A DNA stretch of 64,000 bases from Actinomadura syzygii (lineage in GTDB: Bacteria > Actinomycetota > Actinomycetes > Streptosporangiales > Streptosporangiaceae): contig NZ_VSFF01000001.1 in NCBI RefSeq assembly GCF_008085905.1, positions 620,001 to 684,000 on the forward strand. Direction: 5' to 3'. Below, piece after piece: positions 51,970-64,000 of this stretch (within the stretch, counting starts at the first letter, position 1; each line of letters opens with the position of its first letter). Position numbers and translations under genes: made by a program. The notes under the pieces were generated by a model. The model saw nothing but the letters and a program-made list of their open reading frames with translations, did no database searches and had not been told where the DNA came from.

Positions 51970-52600
51970 GGTCGTCCTCCAGGTCGTGCATCGGATTGGT
52001 CCCGCCGAGCGCCGCGCGCACCTTCCGGCGCGCCCGGTTGAGCCGCGAGCCGACCGTCCCGTACGGGATGTCCAGCGCGGCGGCCACCTCCTGGTGGCTC
52101 ATGTCGGCCAGCGCGACGAGCAGCAGCACGTCCCGGTCGCGCGCGGGCAGCGCCGCGATCGCCCCGGCCAGGCGTCCGCGCAGCCCTTCGGCGCTGACGC
52201 GGGCGTCCACCCGGTCGGCGTGCCCGCCGCCCGCGTCGTCGCCGGAGCGCTCGCCGGGCCCGAGCCGCTCGCGGGCGCGCAGCCCGCGCACCTCGGCGCG
52301 CCGGTGCCTGCCGATGACGTTGGTCGCGATGCCGTACAGCCAGGTCCGGACGGCGGCCCGCGAGTCGTCGTAGCGGGCCCGCTGGCGGAACGCCTCCAGG
52401 AACGTCTGCGACGCGATGTCGGACGCGGCGTCCTGGCCGAGCCGCCGGGCCGCGTACCCGTGGATCTCGGCGAAATAGGCGTCGAAGATGGCGCCGAACC
52501 GCTCGGGCTCGTTCAGGGACATCCGCAGGACGGCGCTGTCGTCCACTCGGCCGGGACGTGTTTCCGGGGGCGGATCCGCGGTGAGGGGCTCCCCTGTCAT
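51962..52600 (-). CDS. ECF RNA polymerase sigma factor
   Basis: A 212-residue sigma factor with region 2 ([21 protein letters not shown], then [31 protein letters not shown]) and region 4 ([46 protein letters not shown]). ATG 52600 has GGAAAGG before it; an ATG at 52615 has none. It is translationally coupled to the CU044_5270 gene. Target promoters unknown. Confidence 0.85.
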   Translation of the reverse strand: MTGEPLTADPPPETRPGRVDDSAVLRMSLNEPERFGAIFDAYFAEIHGYAARRLGQDAASDIASQTFLEAFRQRARYDDSRAAVRTWLYGIATNVIGRHRRAEVRGLRARERLGPGERSGDDAGGGHADRVDARVSAEGLRGRLAGAIAALPARDRDVLLLVALADMSHQEVAAALDIPYGTVGSRLNRARRKVRAALGGTNPMHDLEDDHG

Positions 52601-52808
52601 GTGCTGCCTTTCCATGGCGGACGGCGGACGTACTCGTATCACCCGGAGCCCGACATCGCTTTCACGGGCATCCCTTTCACGGCGTCCTCCTGGGGATGGA
52701 CGCGGCGCGTGGTGGCCTCGTCCACGAGGCCGAACTCTTGGCTCGCGGGACGCCGCGGGGAACCGGAATACCCCGCTCACTCGTCCTGTTGAAGAGGTCG
52801 TCAGCAAA

Positions 52809-52829
52809 GTTGAGTCCGGTCGGCTCAAG
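52809..52829 (+). promoter_or_regulatory. HAIR element (HspR operator) of dnaK operon
   Basis: GTTGAGT-N7-GCTCAAG matches the HAIR consensus CTTGAGT-N7-ACTCAAG with one change per half. It lies 112 bp upstream of dnaK, directly before a TTGACA -35 hexamer (52834-52839), so HspR binding would block the promoter. The rest of the 341-bp gap shows no gene. Confidence 0.85.
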
Positions 52830-52941
52830 TCATTTGACAGAGCGGGGAACGTCCGGGCACTCTTGCGGACAGCAGACGAACCGGCCGCACCCTGGCGCGA
52901 CCGGGGAGCGATACACCGGAGAAACGACGGAGGACGAGAAC

Positions 52942-54807
<1,866 letters not shown>

Positions 54808-54847
54808 CCGGAGCGGAGCGAGGATCTTCGGCCCTCCACCTCGGGGG

Positions 54848-54867
54848 TCTGGGGGTCGCCCCCCAGA
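54848..54867 (+). terminator. short hairpin between dnaK and grpE
   Basis: TCTGGGGG and CCCCCAGA pair around TCGC. It may trim or attenuate the operon message so that dnaK is made in excess. Confidence 0.45.
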
Positions 54868-54880
54868 AGGGCGGTGCATC

Positions 54881-55534
54881 GTGACGTCCTCTCCCAACGA
54901 GGGCGAGGAGAAGAAGGAGGGTCCGGTGATCCGCGACAAGCGGCGCATCGATCCCGAGACGGGGAAAGTCCGGGAGCAGGCGGCGTCCGCGCCGTCCGCC
55001 CCGGAGGCCCCGGCGAACGGGGGCGCCACCGCCGCGGACGAGGAGGTCGCCTCGCTCAAGACCCAGCTCAACGAGCGTCTCGCCGACCTCCAGCGGCTGA
55101 AGGCGGAGTACGACAACTACCGAAAGCGCGTCGAGCGCGACCGGGTCGCGGTCCGCGAGCAGGCCCTCGGCCAGGTGCTGACCGAGCTGCTCCCGGTGCT
55201 GGACGACATCGGCCGAGCCCGTGACCACGACGAGCTCACCGGCGGGTTCAAGTCCGTCGCGGAGAGCCTGGAGGCGGTCACCGGCAAGCTCGGCCTGGTG
55301 CGGTACGGCGAGAAGGGCGAGCCCTTCGACCCGACCGTGCACGAGGCGCTCATGCACGCCTATTCGTCCGACGTGACGGAGACGAGCGTGATGGACGTCC
55401 TGCAGCCCGGCTACCGGATCGGCGAGCGGGTCCTGCGGGCCGCGCGCGTCGCGGTGGCCGAGCCGGGCCCGGACGCCGACGCGGCGGAGTCCGGCGACGC
55501 GCCGGACGACGCGCAGGGCGACGAAGGCGAATGA
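54881..55534 (+). CDS. grpE: nucleotide exchange factor GrpE
   Basis: A 217-residue GrpE: charged N terminus, long coiled coil (VASLKTQLNERLADLQRLKAEYDNYRKRVERDR, about 57-90) and the beta-wing head (GEKGEPFDPTVHEALMH, then YRIGERVLRAARVAV). It releases ADP from DnaK. GTG start at 54881. The Pro/Ala-rich head and acidic end are common in actinomycetes. Confidence 0.95.
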   Translation: MTSSPNEGEEKKEGPVIRDKRRIDPETGKVREQAASAPSAPEAPANGGATAADEEVASLKTQLNERLADLQRLKAEYDNYRKRVERDRVAVREQALGQVLTELLPVLDDIGRARDHDELTGGFKSVAESLEAVTGKLGLVRYGEKGEPFDPTVHEALMHAYSSDVTETSVMDVLQPGYRIGERVLRAARVAVAEPGPDADAAESGDAPDDAQGDEGE

Positions 55535-55590
55535 CCCTCCGGCGCACGCCGGGGGACCCGGGGGCACCGACCCCCATGAAGGACCCTCGC

Positions 55591-55616
55591 GGGCCCGCCC
55601 CGGCCGGGGCGGGCCC
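55591..55616 (+). terminator. 26-bp perfect palindrome between grpE and dnaJ
   Basis: The 26 bases form a perfect palindrome with 13-base arms (GGGCCCGCCCCGG and its complement). Located in the 136-bp grpE-dnaJ gap, it could be an intra-operon attenuator or message stabiliser. Confidence 0.5.
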
Positions 55617-55670
55617 AGCGGGGACGCGTGACGACATGAGGCAAGTGGCGAGAGCAGAGAGCGGGGCGCC

Positions 55671-56849
55671 GTGAGCACCAAGGACTACCTGGAGAAGGAC
55701 TACTACAAGGTCCTCGGTGTCGCGAAGACCGCCTCGCAGGAAGAGATCAAGAAGTCCTACCGGAAGCTGGCCCGCAAGTACCACCCGGACGCCAACAAGG
55801 GCGACACCGACGCCGAGGACCGCTTCAAGGAGGTCTCCGAGGCGTACGACGTCCTGTCCGACGAGAAGCGCCGCAAGGAGTACGACGCGGTCCGGTCGAT
55901 GCCGGGCGGTTTCCGCGGCCAGCAGGGCGGCGGGTTCCCGTTCGACCTCGGCGACCTGTTCGGGCAGGGCGGTCCCGGCGGCGGGACGCAGACCGGCGGC
56001 GCGGGCGAGCGGATCGGCGACCTGTTCGGCGGCCTGTTCGGCCGGGGCGGCGGCACCCGCACCACCACGACGGGGGCGCGCCGGGCGCGGCGCGGCGCGG
56101 ACGTCGAGACCGACGTGACGCTGCCGTTCGGCCGCGCGATGAACGGCGTGACCGTCCCGATCAAGCTGACCAGCGAGGCGGCGTGCAACTCGTGCCGGGG
56201 GACGGGCGCGAAGGCGGGGACCGTCCCGCGGGTGTGCCCGAACTGCGAGGGCACCGGGCACGAGACGCGCAACCTCGGCAACTTCGGCTTCCAGGAGCCG
56301 TGCAAGGAGTGCCACGGCCGGGGGCTCGTCGTCGACGACCCGTGCCCCATCTGCAACGGCAGCGGCCGGGCGACCGGCACCCGGACGATCCAGGCCCGCA
56401 TCCCGGCGGGCGTCGCGGACGGGCAGAAGATCCGGTTGAAGGGCAAGGGCGCGCCCGGCGAGAACGGCGGCCCGCACGGCGACCTGTACGTGAACATCAA
56501 GGTCCGTCCGCACCCGGTGTTCGGCCGGACCGGCGACAACCTGACGCTGACCGTCCCGGTGACGTTCCCGGAGGCGGCGCTCGGCGCTGAGATCCGGGTG
56601 CCGACGTTCCAGGGGCAGCCGGTGACGCTGAAGCTGCCGGAGGGGACGCCGAACGGCCGCAAGTTCCGGGTGAAGGGCCGCGGCGCGACCCGGCGGGACG
56701 GCACGAAGGGCGACCTGCTCGTCACCGTGGACGTGCAGGTCCCGCAGAAGCTCGACGACCAGGCCCGGGAGGCCCTGGTCAAGCTGCGCGAGTCCGGTTC
56801 GGGGGACGACCTGCGCGCCGACCTCGTCCAGCAGGCACGGCAGGAGTGA
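55671..56849 (+). CDS. dnaJ: chaperone DnaJ
   Basis: A 392-residue type I J-protein. J domain with HPD (YHPDANKGD, near 41-43), Gly/Phe-rich region (78-125) and four zinc repeats [24 protein letters not shown] and CPICNGSG (about 170-230), then the two beta-barrel substrate domains. It stimulates DnaK ATPase. GTG start; 7 bp to hspR. Confidence 0.97.
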   Translation: MSTKDYLEKDYYKVLGVAKTASQEEIKKSYRKLARKYHPDANKGDTDAEDRFKEVSEAYDVLSDEKRRKEYDAVRSMPGGFRGQQGGGFPFDLGDLFGQGGPGGGTQTGGAGERIGDLFGGLFGRGGGTRTTTTGARRARRGADVETDVTLPFGRAMNGVTVPIKLTSEAACNSCRGTGAKAGTVPRVCPNCEGTGHETRNLGNFGFQEPCKECHGRGLVVDDPCPICNGSGRATGTRTIQARIPAGVADGQKIRLKGKGAPGENGGPHGDLYVNIKVRPHPVFGRTGDNLTLTVPVTFPEAALGAEIRVPTFQGQPVTLKLPEGTPNGRKFRVKGRGATRRDGTKGDLLVTVDVQVPQKLDDQAREALVKLRESGSGDDLRADLVQQARQE

Positions 56850-56856
56850 CCCCGTC

Positions 56857-57303
56857 ATGAATCCCTTCGGCGACGACACGCCCGTCTACGTGATCTCGGT
56901 GGCGGCGCAGCTGTCCGGGCTGCACCCGCAGACGTTGCGGACCTACGACCGGATGGGCCTCGTGTCCCCCGGCCGGACGGCGGGCCGCGGCCGCCGCTAC
57001 TCGATGCGCGACATCGTGATGCTCCGCGAGATCCAGCGGCTCTCGCAGGAGGAGGGCATCAACCTGTCCGGCATCAAGCACATCCTGGAGCTGCAGCGCG
57101 ACAACGCGCGGCTCCACGAGGAGCTCGCGAAGGCGCACGCCGCGCTGGACGAGCTCGCCAACGAACTCGAATCGACCCGCGCGGTCGCGGCGCGGCTGGC
57201 GCAGCAGCGGCGGCGCGGGGAGCCGCCCGCCACACCCGGCGCCGACCTGGTCCCGATCAGGCATACCAGCGTCGTCGTGTGGCACGAACGCGGTCGAGAT
57301 TGA
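56857..57303 (+). CDS. hspR: heat-shock repressor HspR (MerR family)
   Basis: A 148-residue MerR-type repressor: [42 protein letters not shown] is the winged-helix head (about 10-55), followed by a coiled coil (75-115). HspR binds HAIR sites and needs DnaK as co-repressor, giving feedback control of this operon. Seven bp after dnaJ and 16 bp before clpB. Confidence 0.95.
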   Translation: MNPFGDDTPVYVISVAAQLSGLHPQTLRTYDRMGLVSPGRTAGRGRRYSMRDIVMLREIQRLSQEEGINLSGIKHILELQRDNARLHEELAKAHAALDELANELESTRAVAARLAQQRRRGEPPATPGADLVPIRHTSVVVWHERGRD

Positions 57304-57319
57304 ATTACGGGGTGGGGCA

Positions 57320-59917
<2,598 letters not shown>

Positions 59918-59924
59918 ACGAAAG

Positions 59925-59960
59925 CGAAGCCCGCCGCCCGATCGTGGGCGGCGGGCTTCG
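59925..59960. terminator. bidirectional terminator after clpB
   Basis: A perfect 15-bp stem (CGAAGCCCGCCGCCC and GGGCGGCGGGCTTCG) with a 6-nt loop between clpB and the convergent roadblock operon. Confidence 0.9.
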
Positions 59961-59965
59961 TCGTC

Positions 59966-60337
59966 TCAGACTTCGAGGTTTTCTTCGATTTCGCGGAGGC
60001 GGTGGCGGGTCAGGGCCAGGTTGCCTCGGGTGCGGTCCAGGGCCATGTAGAGGAACAGGCCCTTGCCCTTGCGGCCCGTCACCGGGCGGATCACGTGGTA
60101 CTGGGCGGAGAGGCTGATGAGGATGTCCTCGATGTCCTCCTTGAGGCCGAGCTGCTCCATGGTGCGGAGCTTGGCGCGCACGACCTCGGTGTTCCCGGCG
60201 GCGGCGACCTGGAGGTCGAGGGTCTTGGAACTGCCGAGCTGGCCTAAGGCCATCCCGCTGTCGTAGTCGACGACGGCGACGCCGATGGCCCCGTCTATCG
60301 ACATCATGTCCTTCAGAGCGAGGTCGAGACTGGACAT
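59966..60337 (-). CDS. roadblock/LC7 protein 1
   Basis: A 123-residue single roadblock-type domain (LKDMMSIDGAIGVAVVDYDSGMALG, then DILISLSAQYHVIRPV and LFLYMALDRTRGNLALTRHRL). Such proteins dimerise and regulate small GTPases of the MglA/Cvn type. The final RGNLAL motif is shared with the gene at 61515, showing the two are paralogues. Last of four genes; 22 bp after the second roadblock gene. Confidence 0.8.
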   Translation of the reverse strand: MSSLDLALKDMMSIDGAIGVAVVDYDSGMALGQLGSSKTLDLQVAAAGNTEVVRAKLRTMEQLGLKEDIEDILISLSAQYHVIRPVTGRKGKGLFLYMALDRTRGNLALTRHRLREIEENLEV

Positions 60338-60359
60338 GCGTGCTCCCTTCCGATCGTTG

Positions 60360-60848
60360 TCATGAACCTGGTGGACGGCGTGTGCCGGTGATGTGCGCGG
60401 CGATGGCGCGGGCGGCGGGGCGCGACTCCAGGTGGAGGCGTCCGACGTTGACGTCCGGTCCCGCGAGGACGGTGAGGGACGCGTGCGGGCCGGCGGCGTA
60501 GATGACCACGTAGCCGTCCACGCCGCGGATCACGACCTCGTGGAAGGCGCCGCCGTGCGCGGTCCGCGCGATGCGGTGGGCGAGCGACAGGCCGGTCGCC
60601 GTCACGGCCGCCATGCCGGTCGGCTCGACGGGGTCGGGCAGGTCCTGCGCGATGAGCAGGCCGTCCGCCGACGCGACGAGGCTCCCGGTGAGCAGCGGGA
60701 CGCGGGCCCGCAGCTCCTTCAGCTCGGCCGCGAGCGCGGCCTCGGGCGCCGGTTCGGGCGGTCCCGCCGCCCCCGGTCGCGCCGCCGCCGTCCCGGTACG
60801 TTTCGCCACCTTCGTCAGCCTTTCGATCAAGCGGGCCCGGTTCAGCAC
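60360..60848 (-). CDS. roadblock/LC7 protein 2 with helical extension
   Basis: A 162-residue protein: about 45 helical/linker residues, then a roadblock domain (LKELRARVPLLTGSLVASADGLLIAQDL, FHEVVIRGVDGYVVIYAAG, ASLTVLAGPDVNVGRLHLES). It is the type seen as the second component of actinomycete GTPase modules. GTG at 60848, two bases after the previous stop, fits coupling; the frame upstream lies in the neighbouring gene. Confidence 0.75.
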   Translation of the reverse strand: MLNRARLIERLTKVAKRTGTAAARPGAAGPPEPAPEAALAAELKELRARVPLLTGSLVASADGLLIAQDLPDPVEPTGMAAVTATGLSLAHRIARTAHGGAFHEVVIRGVDGYVVIYAAGPHASLTVLAGPDVNVGRLHLESRPAARAIAAHITGTRRPPGS

Positions 60849-60850
60849 GG

Positions 60851-61525
60851 TCAGCCGAGCTCCGTCAGCGCGGTGTGGAGCCGGACGAGCAGGTCCCTGT
60901 CGGCGGGCGCCCAACCGGTCGGGATCCCGGACGGGGCGGCCGGGACGGCGGCCGTGGCCTGCCGTTCCGTCCGCAGCAGGGACGCGGCGGCCAGGCCCCG
61001 GACGGCGAGGAGGCAGCCGAACGCCGTCCGGCCGAGGTGCGCGGCCAGCTCCGCCGGGGTCCGGCGGCCGTCGGCGTTGAGCAGGATCTCCGCCTGGACG
61101 CCGGTCAGGATGACGCGCTGCCGCCGGACGCGCCGGACCGGCACGACGGGCGCGACGTCCACGCCCGCGTCGGGCCAGGCGGCGTCGAGCAGGCCGCGGC
61201 GGCGCCGCCGCTCGTGCACGAGCGTCGCCGCGGTGATCCGCCGCGGGCGGGCGCTCGGCGGCCCCTCGGTGAAGTCCGGCTCGGCGGCGGAGCCGAGGAG
61301 GAAGTAGGCGGCGTCGAACACCGCGAGCAGTTCCGGCAGTTCCCGGCCGGGGCCGTCCGGCGGCTCGCCCGGGTCCGGCGCGTGCCGGCTCTCGGCGTGG
61401 GCGACGGCCCCGCGGACGATCTGGAACGCGCCGTCGTCGCCAACCCGCAGCAGGCCGGTGCTCCTTTCCCGCTCCAGCGCGCCGAGGACGTGAGCGATCC
61501 TCTCGTCCGCGATCTCAGCCGCCAT
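60851..61525 (-). CDS. DUF4388-like protein in roadblock operon
   Basis: A 224-residue protein. The N-terminal part (HVLGALERERSTGLLRVGDDGAFQIVRGAVAHAES) follows the pattern of DUF4388/PatA-type N domains, and the C-terminal half (VILTGVQAEILLNADGRRTPAELAAHLGRTAFGCLLAVRGLAAA) looks like a winged helix. It may be an adaptor or a regulator for the roadblock proteins. It overlaps the upstream gene by 11 bp. Confidence 0.6.
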   Translation of the reverse strand: MAAEIADERIAHVLGALERERSTGLLRVGDDGAFQIVRGAVAHAESRHAPDPGEPPDGPGRELPELLAVFDAAYFLLGSAAEPDFTEGPPSARPRRITAATLVHERRRRRGLLDAAWPDAGVDVAPVVPVRRVRRQRVILTGVQAEILLNADGRRTPAELAAHLGRTAFGCLLAVRGLAAASLLRTERQATAAVPAAPSGIPTGWAPADRDLLVRLHTALTELG

Positions 61526-61910
61526 CTCGGCCGCCCGTCATTTCGCCGACGATGTCGCGCATGCGCAGCCGCGCGAGCGCGAGGTTTCCCCTTTCCCGGC
61601 CCAGCAGCAAATGGACGAACAGATGCCCGTCGATATTCGCTCCGGTGAGGACCAGGAGGTGATATCCGTCGGTGCCGCAAACGATGATCTCCTCCACGTC
61701 GTCGCCCGCCGCGGTGGCGCTGAGCGCGGGCGAGGCCAGCACCGCGCGCACCACGTCGGTCGCTCCGGCGGCGTCCTCGTGCTGGTCGACGAGGTCCTCC
61801 CGGCCCGCCGCGGCGACGGCGAGCCCGCTGGCGCAGTCGACCAGCGTCACCCGCCGCGCTCCCGGAATGGCCATCATGGACGCGAGGCAGTCGTCAATGC
61901 GCAAGCCCAT
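61515..61910 (-). CDS. roadblock/LC7 protein 3
   Basis: A 131-residue roadblock domain (CLASMMAIPGARRVTLVDCASGLAVAAAG, IIVCGTDGYHLLVLTGA, FVHLLLGRERGNLALARLRM). It is a paralogue of the product at 59966. First gene of the four-gene run. ATG at 61910. No GTPase, DUF742 or sensor kinase gene accompanies it, so this is not a standard conservon. Confidence 0.75.
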   Translation of the reverse strand: MGLRIDDCLASMMAIPGARRVTLVDCASGLAVAAAGREDLVDQHEDAAGATDVVRAVLASPALSATAAGDDVEEIIVCGTDGYHLLVLTGANIDGHLFVHLLLGRERGNLALARLRMRDIVGEMTGGRDGG

Positions 61911-62086
61911 TCCCCCACCGAATGAGAGTTGCAGAAACTAGACGATAACCAGAACTTTGCCGCCCGCGACACCCGATGTAAACATCCAGGAACATTTCCG
62001 CGGAGGGAGATAAATACCCTTTGGTATGGCGACCGGTCAGGCCGGTCGCGCGGGGGCCGGTCCGGAATCGGCCATGTCAAGAAACG

Positions 62087-63304
62087 TCAGTCCACGGGCC
62101 CGAGATCGGCGAGGCGGCGGGCGAGGAAGCGGCGGTCGGGTTCGGCGCGGGCCAGGGCCAGGGCCTGGCGGTAGAAGGCGGCGGCCTCGTCGGGACGGTT
62201 CAGGCGGCGGAGGAGGTCGGCACGGGTCGCTGGGAGCAGGTGGTAGCCGGGAAGGTCTGCTTCCAGGTCGTCCAGGAGGGGGAGGGCCGCTTCGGGGCCT
62301 TCGGCCATGGCTATCGCGACGGCGCGGTTGAGGCGGACGACCGGGCTCGGGGTCAGGACGAGCAGGCGGTCGTAGAGCGCGGCGATCTGCGGCCAGTCGG
62401 TGTCCTCGGCGCGGCGGGCGGTGGCATGGCACGCGGCGATCGCCGCCTGGACCTGGTACGGGCCGGGCGCGGCGCGGCGGAGGGCGGCGTCCAGGAGGGC
62501 GGCGCCCTCGGCGACCGCGGCGCGGTCCCAGCGGTCGCGGTCCTGCTCTTCGAGCGGGACGAGGTCGCCCGCCGCGTCCTGCCGGGCGTCGCGGCGCGAG
62601 TCCTGGAGCAGGAGGAGGGCGAGCAGGCCGGCGGCCTCCGGCTCGTCCGGCATCAGGTCGCGCAGGACGCGGGCGAGCCGGATCGCCTCCGCGCACAGGC
62701 CGCCCCTGATCGGGTCCGCGCCGCCGGACGCCGCGTAGCCCTCGTTGAACAGCAGGTAGACGACGCCGAGGACGGACGCGGTCCGCTCCGGCAGCAGGTG
62801 CGCGGGCGGCACCCGGTACGGGATGCCCGCCTGCCGGATCTTCCGCTTCGCCCGGACGATCCGCTGCCCCATCGCGGGCTCGGAGACCAGGAACGCCCGC
62901 GCGATCTCGGCCGTGGACAGGCCGAGGAGCGTGCGCAGGGTCAGCGCGACGCGGGCGTCCAGCGGCAGCGCCGGATGGCAGCAGGTGAAGATCAGCCGGA
63001 GCCGGTCGTCGGGGACGCCGCTCACGTCCGGCGGATCCGGCGTCTCCGGCGGGCCGGACATGGCGGTCAGCTCCCTCAGCTTGGCGGTCTCGGTGGCGCC
63101 GCGCCGGAGCCGGTTCAGCGCGTGGTTGCGGGCCGTCGTCGTCAGCCAGGCCCCCGGACCGCGCGGGACGCCGTCGACCGGCCAGGTTTCCAGGGCGCGC
63201 GCGAACGCCTCCTGGGCGCACTCCTCGGCGAGGTCCCAGTCGCCGGTCACGCGGATGAGGGTCGCGACGACCCGGCCCCATTCGGCGCGGAAGGCCGCCG
63301 CCAC
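62087..63304 (-). CDS. ECF42-type RNA polymerase sigma factor
   Basis: A sigma factor of about 405 residues with an extended C-terminal TPR-like domain. Region 2 (EWGRVVATLIRVTGDWDLAEEC, AWLTTTARNHALNRLRR), region 4 (LRTLLGLSTAEIARAFLVSEPAMGQRIVRAKRKIR) and then YLLFNEGYAASGG followed by helical repeats are the ECF42 signature. The start is uncertain: GTG 63304 gives the family N terminus, while a CTG at 63334 would overlap the DGPF stop as CTGA. These factors have no classical anti-sigma and are partnered by DGPF proteins, as here. Confidence 0.85.
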   Translation of the reverse strand: MAAAFRAEWGRVVATLIRVTGDWDLAEECAQEAFARALETWPVDGVPRGPGAWLTTTARNHALNRLRRGATETAKLRELTAMSGPPETPDPPDVSGVPDDRLRLIFTCCHPALPLDARVALTLRTLLGLSTAEIARAFLVSEPAMGQRIVRAKRKIRQAGIPYRVPPAHLLPERTASVLGVVYLLFNEGYAASGGADPIRGGLCAEAIRLARVLRDLMPDEPEAAGLLALLLLQDSRRDARQDAAGDLVPLEEQDRDRWDRAAVAEGAALLDAALRRAAPGPYQVQAAIAACHATARRAEDTDWPQIAALYDRLLVLTPSPVVRLNRAVAIAMAEGPEAALPLLDDLEADLPGYHLLPATRADLLRRLNRPDEAAAFYRQALALARAEPDRRFLARRLADLGPVD

Positions 63305-63330
63305 CTCGTCCGTCAGTTGGCTGTCGTCCG

Positions 63331-63684
63331 TCAGTCCTCCTCGTCGAACGGCCAGAGCGGGCGCACCTCGATCGAGCCGTGCCGCGCGGACGGGTGCCGG
63401 GACGCGACCTCCAGCGCCTCCTCCAGGTCCGCGCACTCGATCAGGTCGAAGCCGAGGATCTGCTCCTTCGTCTCGGCGAACGGGCCGTCCGAGAGGAGCG
63501 TCTCGCCCTCGCGGACGCGGACCGTGGTGGCCGCCTCGGTGAGGCGCAGCCGGTTCCCGATCCGGCGGACGCCGCGCCCGTCCATCTCCTTGACCCATTC
63601 CTCGGTGTCGGCGATGAGGGCCGCCTGCTCGTCGGGCGGGAGAACGTCCGTCTCCTTGCCGCAGATCAGCATCATGTACTGCAT
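63331..63684 (-). CDS. DGPF (YCII-related) protein
   Basis: A 117-residue protein with MQYMMLICGKE at the start and the naming motif DGPFAETKEQ (near 66-75), fold related to YCII. It directly precedes the ECF42 sigma gene and is its expected partner and target. ATG follows a GGAGG-type site (CTAGGAGGAAACG). Confidence 0.9.
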   Translation of the reverse strand: MQYMMLICGKETDVLPPDEQAALIADTEEWVKEMDGRGVRRIGNRLRLTEAATTVRVREGETLLSDGPFAETKEQILGFDLIECADLEEALEVASRHPSARHGSIEVRPLWPFDEED

Positions 63685-63693
63685 CGTTTCCTC

Positions 63694-64000
63694 CTAGTGG
63701 ACTTTGACTTTCCCAGGCTCCGGAATTCGTCGCCTGGACGGTGCGGTCAGCAGGACGGCCACGACGATCGCGCCTACCAGGGCGATCCCGGCCGTCGTGT
63801 GGAAGGACGCGCGGAATCCGGCGGTGAGGGCCTCGGGAGTCGTCCCGTGCGTCCGGGAGAGGACGACGGTCGACGCGACCGCCACCCCGAGCGCGCCGCC
63901 GAGCTGGAACGCCGCGGTGTTGATCCCGGACGCGAGGCCCGCGTCGCCGTCCGTCGCGCCGGACAGCGCCGCCACCGACCCCGCGACCGCGCTCGCGCCG
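63694..64000 (-). CDS. MFS drug exporter (C-terminal part, cut by window edge)
   Basis: At least 101 residues of the end of a major facilitator transporter. Helices such as GINTAAFQLGGALGVAVASTVVL and TTAGIALVGAIVVAVLL and the preceding conserved pattern are typical of the last two segments of 14-helix (DHA2/EmrB-QacA type) exporters. The frame stays open through the window edge. Its stop lies 9 bp before the DGPF start, so it is transcribed with the ECF42 module and may be its cargo. Confidence 0.75.
   Translation of the reverse strand, partial: GASAVAGSVAALSGATDGDAGLASGINTAAFQLGGALGVAVASTVVLSRTHGTTPEALTAGFRASFHTTAGIALVGAIVVAVLLTAPSRRRIPEPGKVKVH

Noticed and set aside
59966..61910. Conservon (Cvn) GTPase module
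   Set aside because: No GTPase, DUF742 or sensor kinase gene accompanies the roadblock genes.

Overview
The window is very GC-rich, with GTG starts, ATGA gene overlaps and actinobacterial families throughout: a HAIR/HspR-controlled dnaK operon, a SARP-type regulator, an ECF42/DGPF pair, SAV_2336-type and CU044_5270-type proteins. It looks like the chromosome of a filamentous actinomycete, perhaps Actinomadura or a relative. That genus guess comes from gene content only.

Layout. (1) 0.2-2.0 kb: a conserved actinomycete protein and a class III cyclase-like protein. (2) 2.0-12.7 kb, minus strand: a compact block of LuxR regulator, trypsin-EAD-VMAP protein, MoxR AAA+ ATPase, vWA/NB-ARC/short-TPR protein and a double NTPase (NB-ARC plus KAP). 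The three central genes overlap by ATGA. This matches the described vWA-MoxR-VMAP ternary conflict system, with an unusual fourth component. (3) 12.9-15.3 kb: secreted ricin-B lectin, VOC protein, pentapeptide-repeat protein and DoxX. (4) 15.4-18.8 kb, minus: a small helical protein followed by an NB-ARC-TPR protein. The C terminus of the first and the N terminus of the second carry the same short motif, as expected of a bacterial amyloid-signalling (NLR plus BELL) pair. (5) 18.9-27.3 kb: MarR regulator pair, secreted proteins, an M14 carboxypeptidase, an SH3-like surface protein with a nearby class F sortase, and a methyltransferase.

(6) 27.4-40.4 kb is a layered island at a tRNA-Gly(CCC) gene. 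The intact tRNA is at the right end. Two partial copies of its 3' half lie at 27.6 and 30.6 kb, each next to remnants of tyrosine integrases and paired 11-bp repeats that look like integrase arm sites. Cargo includes a collagen-like secreted protein, a DUF2283 protein, a two-HTH regulator beside a tiny membrane protein, a GC-poorer ParB-like/DNA adenine methylase pair, an XRE regulator / HEVLGH metallopeptidase-like / GGCT operon and four small divergent genes. A long stem-loop of fixed geometry occurs twice.

(7) 40.4-64.0 kb is mostly core: dcd, ZIP transporter, lipoprotein, a membrane SARP protein with a helix-hairpin-helix end, an EtfD-like Fe-S oxidoreductase, fatty-acid oxidation genes, an ECF sigma/CU044_5270 pair, the dnaK-grpE-dnaJ-hspR-clpB operon, a cluster of three roadblock proteins, an ECF42 sigma/DGPF pair and the end of an MFS exporter cut by the window edge.

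All functions are inferred from sequence motifs read by eye; no database search was run.
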